Positions 1-5,877 of a stretch of DNA of 5,877 nucleotides are shown one piece after another. The position numbers and the translations under genes are program-made. Source of the DNA: Pseudomonas sp. GTDB taxonomy: Bacteria; Pseudomonadota; Gammaproteobacteria; Pseudomonadales; Pseudomonadaceae. Position 1 is the first letter of the stretch. The number at the start of each line of letters is the position of its first letter. The notes beneath the pieces were generated by a model. It ran no database searches, was not told where the DNA came from, and was given only the letters and a program-made list of their open reading frames with translations. The stretch spans positions 1 through 5,877 of the forward strand of contig JAQZAY010000241.1 in the NCBI GenBank assembly GCA_029239415.1, in the 5' to 3' direction.

Positions 1-227
1 AGTAAACAAAGGTACACGGTCCCTGGGCACCTTCATCAATGCGCTACATGGGGGGATGTATCACACTGACACTCTGAAGTATTGGTCATGATCGGCAGGG
101 TGCCACCGATGGCTGGTCGTTTTTTAAACAGATTTGGAATACGCCGCCGGTTAATGAAGCGCTCTGCGCATGACGAATGGCCTGTTCCAGCCAAATCGTC
201 CGCCGCCGATCCACTGGGAGATGTGTC

Positions 228-305
228 TTGCCCTCGGGCAAACGTTGTCGCGGGCATGCCGCGAAACCGCTTCGCGGCTCCGTCTCAGGCCTGCCGCGCG
301 GGCAG
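228..305. repeat. Cluster of short hairpins, some mutually exclusive
   Basis: Four inverted repeats lie within 78 nt. They are TTGCC/GGCAA with loop CTCG (228-241), CGCGG/CCGCG with loop GCATG (249-263), GCCGCGAA/TTCGCGGC with loop ACCGC (258-278), and CTGCC/GGCAG with loop GCGCG (291-305). The second and third share the CCGCG segment at 259-263, so only one can form at a time. The 8-bp GCCGCGAA stem resembles the stems of Pseudomonas REP-type intergenic repeats. However, the flanks do not match a REP consensus I know, and only one copy lies in this window. It could be a degenerate REP element, the 3' end of an upstream transcript, or a structured leader. The pairings are read directly from the sequence; the roles are inference. 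Confidence 0.5.
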
Positions 306-376
306 CAGGATTACGGGAGCGCGGCCCATGAATCAGCTCGAACTCATCATGAAACATAGCCACGGTCGGAAGATCC

Positions 377-404
377 GTGCAATTTCCGGCAGGTTAGGCA
401 TAAT
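377..404 (+). promoter_or_regulatory. Weak sigma-70-like promoter candidate for the TetR gene
   Basis: A CATAAT hexamer at 399-404 matches the -10 consensus TATAAT at five of six positions and sits in an AT-rich patch. With a 16-bp spacer, the paired -35 (GTGCAA, 377-382) matches TTGACA at only three of six. Initiation would fall near 411, leaving a leader of about 25 nt before the ATG at 436. The position fits the chosen start codon, but the -35 is poor, so this is only a candidate. Confidence 0.25.
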
Positions 405-435
405 AATCCGCTTCGCTTTTCATCCAGTCCTACTT

Positions 436-1071
436 ATGCAGAAAGAACCTCGTAAGGTCCGTGAGTTTCGCCGTCGTGAACAGGAAATCCTCGATACGGC
501 CCTCAAGCTGTTTCTCGAGCAGGGTGAGGACAGCGTCACCGTCGAGATGATCGCCGATGCCGTGGGCATCGGCAAAGGCACGATCTACAAGCACTTCAAG
601 TCCAAGGCGGAGATCTACCTGCGCCTGATGCTCGACTACGAGCGTGACCTGAACACGCTGCTGCACTCGGCCGATGTCGATCGCGACAAGGAAGCCCTGT
701 CGCGCGCCTATTTCGAGTTCCGCATGCGTGACCCGCAGCGCTACCGGCTGTTCGACCGCCTCGAAGAAAAGGTCGTCAAGGGCAATCAGGTGCCCGAGAT
801 GGTCGAGGAGCTGCACCGCATCCGCGCTTCAAACTTCGAGCGCCTCACGTTGCTGATCAAGGGGCGGATCAGTGAAGGCAAGCTCGAGGACGTGCCTCCG
901 TACTTCCACTACTGCGCCGCATGGGCGCTGGTGCATGGCGCCGTGGCCCTGTATCACTCGCCGTTCTGGAGCAATGTGCTGGAGGATCAGGAAGGCTTCT
1001 TCCAGTTCCTCATGGACATCGGCGTGCGCATGGGCAACAAGCGCAAGCGCGATCCAGAGCCCACGAGCTGA
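436..1071 (+). CDS. TetR/AcrR-family transcriptional regulator, 211 aa
   Basis: Probable DNA-binding repressor; its ligand and targets are not identifiable from sequence. Residues about 15-60 form the TetR N-terminal three-helix domain. It opens with EILDTALKLFLEQG, then a helix-turn-helix at about 34-54 (TVEMIADAVGIGKGTIYKHF), followed by the usual KSKAEIY continuation. This part is a textbook match. Residues about 65-200 are the variable, mostly helical ligand-binding and dimerisation domain. The tail (NKRKRDPEPTS) is basic and probably disordered. The 211-residue length is normal for the family. I chose ATG 436 because the protein then begins about 14 residues before the first helix, as is typical. 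In-frame ATGs at 328 and 349 would add 36 or 29 residues, and 328 has a GGGAG 8 nt upstream. The start at 436 lacks a clear Shine-Dalgarno site, so the start is not certain. The gene is followed after 91 nt by the lipoprotein/DUF1285 pair on the same strand, which is a possible regulatory target. Confidence 0.9.
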   Translation: MQKEPRKVREFRRREQEILDTALKLFLEQGEDSVTVEMIADAVGIGKGTIYKHFKSKAEIYLRLMLDYERDLNTLLHSADVDRDKEALSRAYFEFRMRDPQRYRLFDRLEEKVVKGNQVPEMVEELHRIRASNFERLTLLIKGRISEGKLEDVPPYFHYCAAWALVHGAVALYHSPFWSNVLEDQEGFFQFLMDIGVRMGNKRKRDPEPTS

Positions 1072-1085
1072 GCGCCGATCGGCGC
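1072..1085. promoter_or_regulatory. Perfect 14-bp palindrome, possible operator
   Basis: GCGCCGATCGGCGC is a perfect inverted repeat with no central spacer. It begins at the base right after the TetR stop codon (TGA 1069-1071) and lies 14 nt upstream of the sigma-54-like element. TetR-family dimers bind palindromes of about this size or larger, so it could be an operator for the upstream regulator. It is not a convincing terminator because no T tract follows. In GC-rich DNA a short palindrome can occur by chance, so the function is inferred. Confidence 0.35.
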
Positions 1086-1099
1086 GCGCACGGCTGACT

Positions 1100-1115
1100 T
1101 GGCGTAAAAGCTGCA
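1100..1115 (+). promoter_or_regulatory. Sigma-54-like -24/-12 promoter candidate
   Basis: TGGCGTAAAAGCTGCA has TGGC and TGCA in the -24/-12 geometry. GG at 1101-1102 and GC at 1113-1114 are separated by exactly 10 nt, as in TGGCACG-N4-TTGCA, and 8 of the 12 defined positions match. Transcription would start near 1126, about 37 nt before the lipoprotein ATG. No good sigma-70 pair is seen in this gap: a CTGACT at 1094-1099 has no suitable -10. No binding site for an enhancer-binding protein was recognised, so this remains a candidate. Confidence 0.3.
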
Positions 1116-1162
1116 TTGGCTGGCTGTCCGCCGGTTTTCCGTCGCCGGCTTGTGGAGGAACA

Positions 1163-1768
1163 ATGCGTAGTCTGGTCTTGCTGCTGGCGCTGGTGTCGCT
1201 GGGCGGCTGCATGAATGTCAGCGATATGGGGGAGGGGGTCCGCTATCACATGAGCGACGCCGGTCTGCTCGATCATAGCGATACCCGCCGGATCCTGTCG
1301 GTGCGCCTGCAACCCGACTCGTTCATCTTCATCGGCCAGGGCGCCTTCGTGCCGCCGGGCAAGGGCGCCTACCCCCGGCCCAATGTCGTGGCCGAGGAAG
1401 CATACAATGGCTTTGTCGAATACTTCCCGCTGGTGCGCCGCGCCCAGGGGCCGCTGGGCCTTGAGGAAGCGCTCGCAGAAGCCCGCTCGATCGGCGCCCA
1501 TTATGTGTTATACACACGTTTCGCGCGCACCGACGATCGTATCGGCACGGGCGATGAGTGGTATGACCAGCAGGCCGTCGATCGCCTGGGGCTCGATTCG
1601 GGAGTCGTCCAGATGATGCTGATCGAGACCAGCACGCGCTACCTGATCGATACCGCGCGGATCAAGAGCCGCGGCGGTTTGCTGACATTCCACGACAACC
1701 GGCCGGAAGATTTGCTGGGTCCGCCCCTGCGCGATTACGCTCGTAGCCTCTTGGGCATGAGCCGCTGA
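1163..1768 (+). CDS. DUF4823-type outer-membrane lipoprotein, 201 aa
   Basis: Small predicted lipoprotein of unknown function. Residues 1-16 are a classic lipoprotein signal peptide: MR, a Leu/Val-rich core, then the lipobox LGGC with the acylated cysteine at C16. The residue after the cysteine is Met rather than Asp, which predicts outer-membrane delivery by the Lol system. The mature part (about 185 aa) matches, as I recall it, the Pseudomonas DUF4823 family. It has a beta segment SFIFIGQGAFVPPGKGAYPR (53-72), a helix with VVAEEAYNGFVEYF (75-88), EEALAEARSIGAHYVLYTRF (101-120), and strands around MMLIETSTRYLIDTARI (151-167). This alternation resembles TolB-N-like periplasmic alpha/beta lipoprotein domains, but that is an inference. 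A strong Shine-Dalgarno GGAGGA (1154-1159) sits 3 nt from the ATG. The DUF1285 gene follows 13 nt after the stop, suggesting co-transcription. No enzymatic motif is visible. Confidence 0.85.
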   Translation: MRSLVLLLALVSLGGCMNVSDMGEGVRYHMSDAGLLDHSDTRRILSVRLQPDSFIFIGQGAFVPPGKGAYPRPNVVAEEAYNGFVEYFPLVRRAQGPLGLEEALAEARSIGAHYVLYTRFARTDDRIGTGDEWYDQQAVDRLGLDSGVVQMMLIETSTRYLIDTARIKSRGGLLTFHDNRPEDLLGPPLRDYARSLLGMSR

Positions 1769-1781
1769 AAAGGAGAGGGTG

Positions 1782-2342
1782 ATGACCGATAGCGAAAAGG
1801 CCAGCGATCTTCTGGGGCAGATCCCCCGGGCGGGCAAGGGCCTGCCACCGGTGCACCTGTGGAATCCCGCGTTCTGTGGCGACATCGACATGCGCATCGC
1901 CCGCGACGGCACCTGGTATTACCAGGGCACGCCGATCGGGCGCAAGCCGATGGTCCGGCTGTTCTCCACCATCATCCGCCGCGAGGGCGATGACTACTTT
2001 CTGGTGACACCGGTCGAGAAGGTCGGGATCAAGGTCGATGACGCACCTTTCGTTACGGTAGCCCTGGAGGTGCTCGGCAGTGGCGAGCAGCAGGTCCTGC
2101 GCTTTACCAGCAATGTCGAGGACCAGGTCGACGCCGGCCCGGCGTTCCCGTTGCGCGTCCAGACCGATCCGCACACCCTGGAGCCCGCGCCCTATGTGCG
2201 CATGCGCGACAACCTGGAGGCGTTGATCCACCGCAATGTCTTCTACCAGCTCGTCGAGCTGGCCGTGCCCCGGCAGATTGATGGCGAACAATGGCTGGGC
2301 GTGTGGAGCGGCGGGGAATTCTATCCCCTTGGGCAGCCCTAG
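1782..2342 (+). CDS. DUF1285-family protein, 186 aa
   Basis: Conserved bacterial protein of unknown biochemical role, recognised as DUF1285 (PF06938). Diagnostic segments are the N-terminal PPVHLWNPAFCGDIDMRIARDGTWYYQGTPIGRKPMVRLFSTIIRREGDDYFLVTPVEKVGIKVDD, given here as positions 22-87, and a C-terminal stretch ending WLGVWSGGEFYPLG (171-184). The family's solved structures show a beta-rich fold with repeated motifs, and a signalling or ligand-binding role has been suggested without proof. There is no signal peptide or membrane segment, so it is expected in the cytoplasm. I chose ATG 1782, with AGGAG at 1771-1775 and a 6-nt spacer. A GTG at 1779 directly before it is in frame but sits closer to the ribosome site. 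It probably shares a transcript with the lipoprotein gene 13 nt upstream, although one product is periplasmic and the other cytoplasmic. A hairpin terminator lies 25 nt after the stop. Confidence 0.88.
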   Translation: MTDSEKASDLLGQIPRAGKGLPPVHLWNPAFCGDIDMRIARDGTWYYQGTPIGRKPMVRLFSTIIRREGDDYFLVTPVEKVGIKVDDAPFVTVALEVLGSGEQQVLRFTSNVEDQVDAGPAFPLRVQTDPHTLEPAPYVRMRDNLEALIHRNVFYQLVELAVPRQIDGEQWLGVWSGGEFYPLGQP

Positions 2343-2367
2343 GGGGCGGGCGGGCTGCAGAAACGAA

Positions 2368-2398
2368 AAACCCCCAGTGCTTGCGCAACTGGGGGTTT
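2368..2398. terminator. Bidirectional rho-independent terminator
   Basis: An 11-bp perfect stem pairs AAACCCCCAGT (2368-2378) with ACTGGGGGTTT (2388-2398) around a 9-nt loop, where a further GC/GC pair can form with one bulged base. Read on the minus strand, the stem runs into TTTTTCGTTT, a good U tract ending the tRNA-Asn transcript 9 nt after its CCA end. Read on the plus strand, only TTTCTC follows, so it should still end the DUF1285 transcript but less efficiently. Confidence 0.9.
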
Positions 2399-2407
2399 CT
2401 CACTGTT

Positions 2408-2483
2408 TGGCTCCGCGACCTGGACTCGAACCAGGGACCCAATGATTAACAGTCATTTGCTCTACCGACTGAGCTATCGCGGA
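2408..2483 (-). tRNA. tRNA-Asn (anticodon GTT), 76 nt with encoded CCA
   Basis: The minus strand folds as a complete cloverleaf. The acceptor stem TCCGCGA (2483-2477) pairs with TCGCGGA (2418-2412), with discriminator G and genomically encoded CCA at 2410-2408. The D arm contains GCTCAGTCGGTAGAGC. The anticodon loop CTGTTAA has GTT at 2450-2448, which falls at tRNA positions 34-36. The T arm is CCTGG-TTCGAGT-CCAGG. G34 with UU reads AAC and AAU codons, hence asparagine. All stems pair without mismatches that would suggest a pseudogene. It lies between a convergent DUF1285 gene and a co-directional aminotransferase gene, with its own promoter and terminator. The 3' end is a typical type of integration site, but no duplicated attachment sequence or integrase is present here. 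Confidence 0.98.
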
Positions 2484-2494
2484 ATCTGTGGCGT

Positions 2495-2522
2495 ATCTTA
2501 CTGATTGCTAAGGGGAAGTCAA
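2495..2522 (-). promoter_or_regulatory. Sigma-70 promoter of tRNA-Asn
   Basis: On the minus strand TTGACT (2522-2517, five of six to TTGACA) and TAAGAT (2500-2495, four of six to TATAAT) are separated by 16 bp. The -10 ends 11 nt before the mature tRNA 5' end, so initiation near 2488 leaves a very short leader. The discriminator just after the -10 (ACGCCACAG) is fairly GC-rich, as in growth-rate-controlled stable-RNA promoters. The -35 lies inside the hairpin at 2511-2531. Confidence 0.6.
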
Positions 2523-2531
2523 GCCTCCCCT
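2511..2531 (-). terminator. Hairpin after the aminotransferase gene, weak terminator
   Basis: On the minus strand AGGGGAGG (2531-2524) pairs with CTTCCCCT (2518-2511) around the loop CTTGA. This makes an 8-bp stem with one G-U pair, starting 13 nt after the aminotransferase stop codon. The sequence after it (TAGCAATC) has no U tract, so termination is likely to be weak or Rho-assisted. Its loop and 3' arm overlap the tRNA-Asn -35 box. Confidence 0.4.
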
Positions 2532-2544
2532 GGGCAAACGGACG

Positions 2545-3741
2545 TCACAGCACCTCGACGATCGCCTTGGTCACGCCATGGATATTGCTCTGGTTCAGGG
2601 TCGCGACACAGATGCGGCCGGTGTCCAGGGCATAGATCCCGAACTCGTTCTTCAGGCGGGCCACCTGTTCGACGCTCAGCCCCGAGTAGGAGAACATGCC
2701 GCGCTGACGGCCGACGAAGCCGAAGTCGCGCTTGGCCCCGTACTCGGCCAGCAGCTCGACCATCTGCTTGCGCATGCCGTGGATGCGGCCGCGCATCTCG
2801 CCCAGCTCGGTTTCCCACATCTGGCGCAGTTCATCGCTGTTGAGCACGGCGGCGACGATGCTGGCGCCATGGGTCGGCGGGTTGGAATAGGTCGTGCGGA
2901 TCACGCGCTTGACCTGGGACAGCACGCGGGCGCTCTCGTCCCTGGACTGGGTGACGATCGACAGTGCGCCGACGCGTTCGCCGTACAGCGAGAACGACTT
3001 GGAGAACGAGCTGGAGACGAAGAAGCTCAGGCCCGACTCGGCGAACAGGCGCACGGCGAAGGCGTCTTCGGCAATACCGTCGCCAAAGCCCTGGTAGGCC
3101 ATGTCGAGGAACGGCACGTGGCCCTTGGCCTTGACCACTTCGAGGACGTTCTTCCAGTCGGCCAGGCTCAGGTCCACGCCGGTAGGGTTGTGGCAGCAGG
3201 CGTGCAGGACGATGATCGAGCCCGCAGGCAGGGCCTGGAGGTCCTCGAGCATGCCGGCGCGGTTGACGTCATGGGTTGGCGCGTCGTAGTAGCGGTAGTT
3301 CTGCACCGGGAAGCCGGCGGTCTCGAACAGCGCGCGGTGGTTTTCCCAGCTCGGGTCGCTGATGGCCACCACGGCATCCGGGGCAAGCTGCTTGAGGAAG
3401 TCGGCGCCGATCTTCAGCGCGCCCGTGCCGCCCACCGCCTGGGTGGTGACCACGCGGCCTTCGGCCAGCAACGGCGACTCGGCGCCGAACACCAGCTTCT
3501 GCACCGCCTGGTCGTAGGCGGCGATGCCGTCGATCGGCAGGTAGCCACGGGAAGCGTGCTGGGCGGCGCGCTGGGTCTCGGCTTCGATCACTGCGCGCAG
3601 CAGCGGGATACGCCCTTCCTCGTTGCAGTAGACGCCCACGCCCAGGTTGACCTTGTCGGTCCGGGGATCGGCGTTGAATGCTTCGTTGAGGCCCAGGATG
3701 GGGTCGCGGGGTGCCAGCTCGACAGCGGAAAACAGGCTCAT
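2545..3741 (-). CDS. tyrB: Aspartate/aromatic amino-acid aminotransferase, 398 aa
   Basis: PLP-dependent class I (fold type I, Ia) transaminase of the AspC/TyrB group. It transfers the amino group between aspartate, phenylalanine or tyrosine and 2-oxoglutarate in the cytoplasm. The length matches E. coli AspC/TyrB (396-397 aa). Visible active-site residues are the PLP Schiff-base lysine K248 in SSSFSKSFSLYGERVG, N185 in HNPTG, D213 and Y216 in FLDMAYQGF, W132 in DPSWENH, R256 in GERVG, R376 in TGRICVA (alpha-carboxylate), and R282 in IRTTYSNPPTHG, the likely side-chain-carboxylate arginine from the partner subunit. The start is ATG 3741-3739, with AAGG at 3750-3747 and a 5-nt gap. Codons further upstream are open but unlike the family. 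In Pseudomonas, as I recall, the uvrB-adjacent copy is annotated tyrB or simply amino-acid aminotransferase. Substrate preference between aspartate and aromatics cannot be settled from sequence alone. The gene is divergent from uvrB. Confidence 0.95.
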   Translation of the reverse strand: MSLFSAVELAPRDPILGLNEAFNADPRTDKVNLGVGVYCNEEGRIPLLRAVIEAETQRAAQHASRGYLPIDGIAAYDQAVQKLVFGAESPLLAEGRVVTTQAVGGTGALKIGADFLKQLAPDAVVAISDPSWENHRALFETAGFPVQNYRYYDAPTHDVNRAGMLEDLQALPAGSIIVLHACCHNPTGVDLSLADWKNVLEVVKAKGHVPFLDMAYQGFGDGIAEDAFAVRLFAESGLSFFVSSSFSKSFSLYGERVGALSIVTQSRDESARVLSQVKRVIRTTYSNPPTHGASIVAAVLNSDELRQMWETELGEMRGRIHGMRKQMVELLAEYGAKRDFGFVGRQRGMFSYSGLSVEQVARLKNEFGIYALDTGRICVATLNQSNIHGVTKAIVEVL

Positions 3742-3823
3742 TGTTACCTTGGCTCTGATTGGAGAGTGATGGGAAGCGCACGCTCCAGCCGAATGCACTG
3801 AAGCGGTGCACAAACGGGGAGTC

Positions 3824-3829
3824 AGTATA
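3824..3829 (-). promoter_or_regulatory. Candidate -10 element for the aminotransferase gene
   Basis: TATACT on the minus strand (3829-3824) matches TATAAT at five of six positions. No good -35 is found at a 16-19 bp spacing (best three of six), so the promoter may be weak or need an activator. Initiation near 3817 would give a leader of about 75 nt. That leader would contain a small hairpin, TGCAC/GTGCA, at 3794-3810. Confidence 0.35.
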
Positions 3830-3861
3830 GTGATCCCTGCCGGGGACTGCGACAGTCTGGC

Positions 3862-3896
3862 GCAGGTTTTCCTGCTGTGCGGCAGAATATTTTTTT
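3862..3896 (+). other. Alternative hairpins followed by a T tract
   Basis: On the plus strand GCAGG (3862-3866) can pair with CCTGC (3871-3875) around TTTT. Alternatively, CTGC within the second segment can pair with GCAG (3882-3885), which is followed by AATATTTTTTT up to 3896. The two pairings exclude each other, and the second looks like a weak plus-strand terminator. No plus-strand transcript is known to cross this point, and both stems are only 4-5 bp. The T7 tract may instead simply be curved DNA between the divergent promoters. Confidence 0.3.
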
Positions 3897-3923
3897 GGAC
3901 CATTGCCTGAAATGGTCGGTCCA
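3896..3923. repeat. Nested inverted repeats in the divergent intergenic region
   Basis: GACCATT (3898-3904) and AATGGTC (3911-3917) form a 7-bp inverted repeat with a 6-nt spacer. TGGACC (3896-3901) and GGTCCA (3918-3923) form a second, overlapping inverted repeat with a longer spacer. This symmetry suits a dimeric regulator between the two divergent genes. It lies about 70 nt upstream of the expected uvrB start site and about 80-100 nt upstream of the expected aminotransferase start site. It does not match the TyrR/PhhR consensus (TGTAAA-N6-TTTACA). Confidence 0.4.
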
Positions 3924-3979
3924 TACCTAGGAATGCCCGGGGCCAACGCCGAAACTGGCGACGGAGCGTGCAGATCGGG

Positions 3980-3985
3980 TATAAA
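3980..3985 (+). promoter_or_regulatory. Candidate -10 element of the uvrB promoter
   Basis: TATAAA matches TATAAT at five of six positions. The best -35 at a usable spacing is TGGCGA (3956-3961, three of six, 18-bp spacer). Initiation would be near 3992, inside the LexA-like box, with a leader of about 48 nt before the uvrB ATG. Confidence 0.45.
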
Positions 3986-3988
3986 CTA

Positions 3989-4004
3989 CTGGCTAAATCT
4001 ACAG
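3989..4004. promoter_or_regulatory. LexA (SOS) box upstream of uvrB
   Basis: CTGGCTAAATCTACAG has the invariant CTG-N10-CAG arrangement of the gamma-proteobacterial LexA box. With its flanks (TA before, TG after), 15 of 20 positions match TACTG(TA)5CAGTA. It starts 3 nt after the -10 hexamer and would cover the transcription start, a position where LexA binding blocks RNA polymerase. E. coli uvrB is a known LexA target, so context supports the match. Binding is inferred. Confidence 0.65.
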
Positions 4005-4040
4005 TGCCTTGATTCATCTGGTACAGCACAGAGGTCCCTC

Positions 4041-5877
<1,837 letters not shown>

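Larger units (their letters stand above)
1..435. other. Gene-free leader region upstream of the TetR gene
   Basis: I find no gene I can support here. A 73-codon minus-strand reading frame (36-257) has no recognisable domain and no credible ribosome site. On the plus strand the TetR frame stays open upstream to an ATG at 82, but the extra residues are Arg/Pro-rich, low in recognisable structure and unlike a TetR N-terminus. The stretch has visibly more A/T than the genes to its right, for example a T6A3 run at 120-128 and AT-rich segments near 335-360 and 399-420. Its main content is a cluster of short inverted repeats at 228-305 and a weak promoter-like element just before the TetR gene. The left neighbour lies outside the window. 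Confidence 0.6.

Noticed and set aside
36..257. 73-codon minus-strand reading frame near the left edge
   Set aside because: No domain, no ribosome site, and its composition gives no sign of selection.
2408..2483. tRNA-Asn as the attachment site of an integrated element
   Set aside because: No integrase, no direct repeat of the tRNA 3' end and no foreign-looking cargo are present in the window.
2578..3801. 407-codon open frame on the plus strand, antisense to the aminotransferase
   Set aside because: The same shadow effect: the opposite strand encodes a complete aminotransferase with every active-site residue in place.
3742..4029. 96-residue N-terminal extension of the aminotransferase
   Set aside because: The family starts at the MSLFSAVELAPRDPILGL segment, a ribosome site lies just before it, and the extension would run through the uvrB promoter region.
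4018..4031. Second CTG...CAG pair near the uvrB start as a LexA box
   Set aside because: The spacing is 8 nt instead of 10, and the middle is not AT-rich. The site at 3989-4004 is the proper match.

Overview
The window looks like chromosomal core DNA from a fluorescent Pseudomonas, most likely of the P. putida type. This rests on the GC-rich codon use (most codons end in G or C), on recognisable protein families, and on a gene order I recall from Pseudomonas: TetR regulator, DUF4823 lipoprotein, DUF1285 protein, tRNA-Asn, aromatic/aspartate aminotransferase, uvrB. The species assignment is from memory and was not tested by a search.

Layout. Positions 1-435 hold no gene I can support, but they contain a cluster of short hairpins (228-305) and a weak candidate promoter. 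A TetR-family regulator (436-1071, +) follows. A 91-nt gap then holds a perfect 14-bp palindrome and a sigma-54-like -24/-12 element. After the gap come a small outer-membrane-type lipoprotein (1163-1768, +) and a DUF1285 protein (1782-2342, +), 13 nt apart with good Shine-Dalgarno sites, so probably one operon. A hairpin terminator that can work in both directions (2368-2398) separates this operon from a convergent tRNA-Asn(GTT) gene (2408-2483, -). Upstream of the tRNA, also on the minus strand, is a complete PLP-dependent aminotransferase (2545-3741, -). A 299-nt divergent intergenic region (3742-4040) carries promoters in both directions. It leads into uvrB (4041 to beyond 5877, +), which runs off the right edge with its C-terminal ~60 residues missing.

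How the genes relate. The aminotransferase acts in amino-acid metabolism (aspartate, phenylalanine, tyrosine). UvrB is the damage-verification subunit of nucleotide excision repair. The tRNA supports translation. These are neighbours, not a functional system. The lipoprotein/DUF1285 pair is the least understood unit, and the upstream TetR gene is an obvious but unproven candidate regulator of it.

Nothing here amounts to an undescribed defence or mobile system. The most useful leads are regulatory: a good LexA-box match at the uvrB promoter, a sigma-54-like element and a perfect palindrome before the lipoprotein operon, a hairpin at the aminotransferase 3' end that overlaps the tRNA-Asn promoter, and the structured region upstream of the TetR gene.
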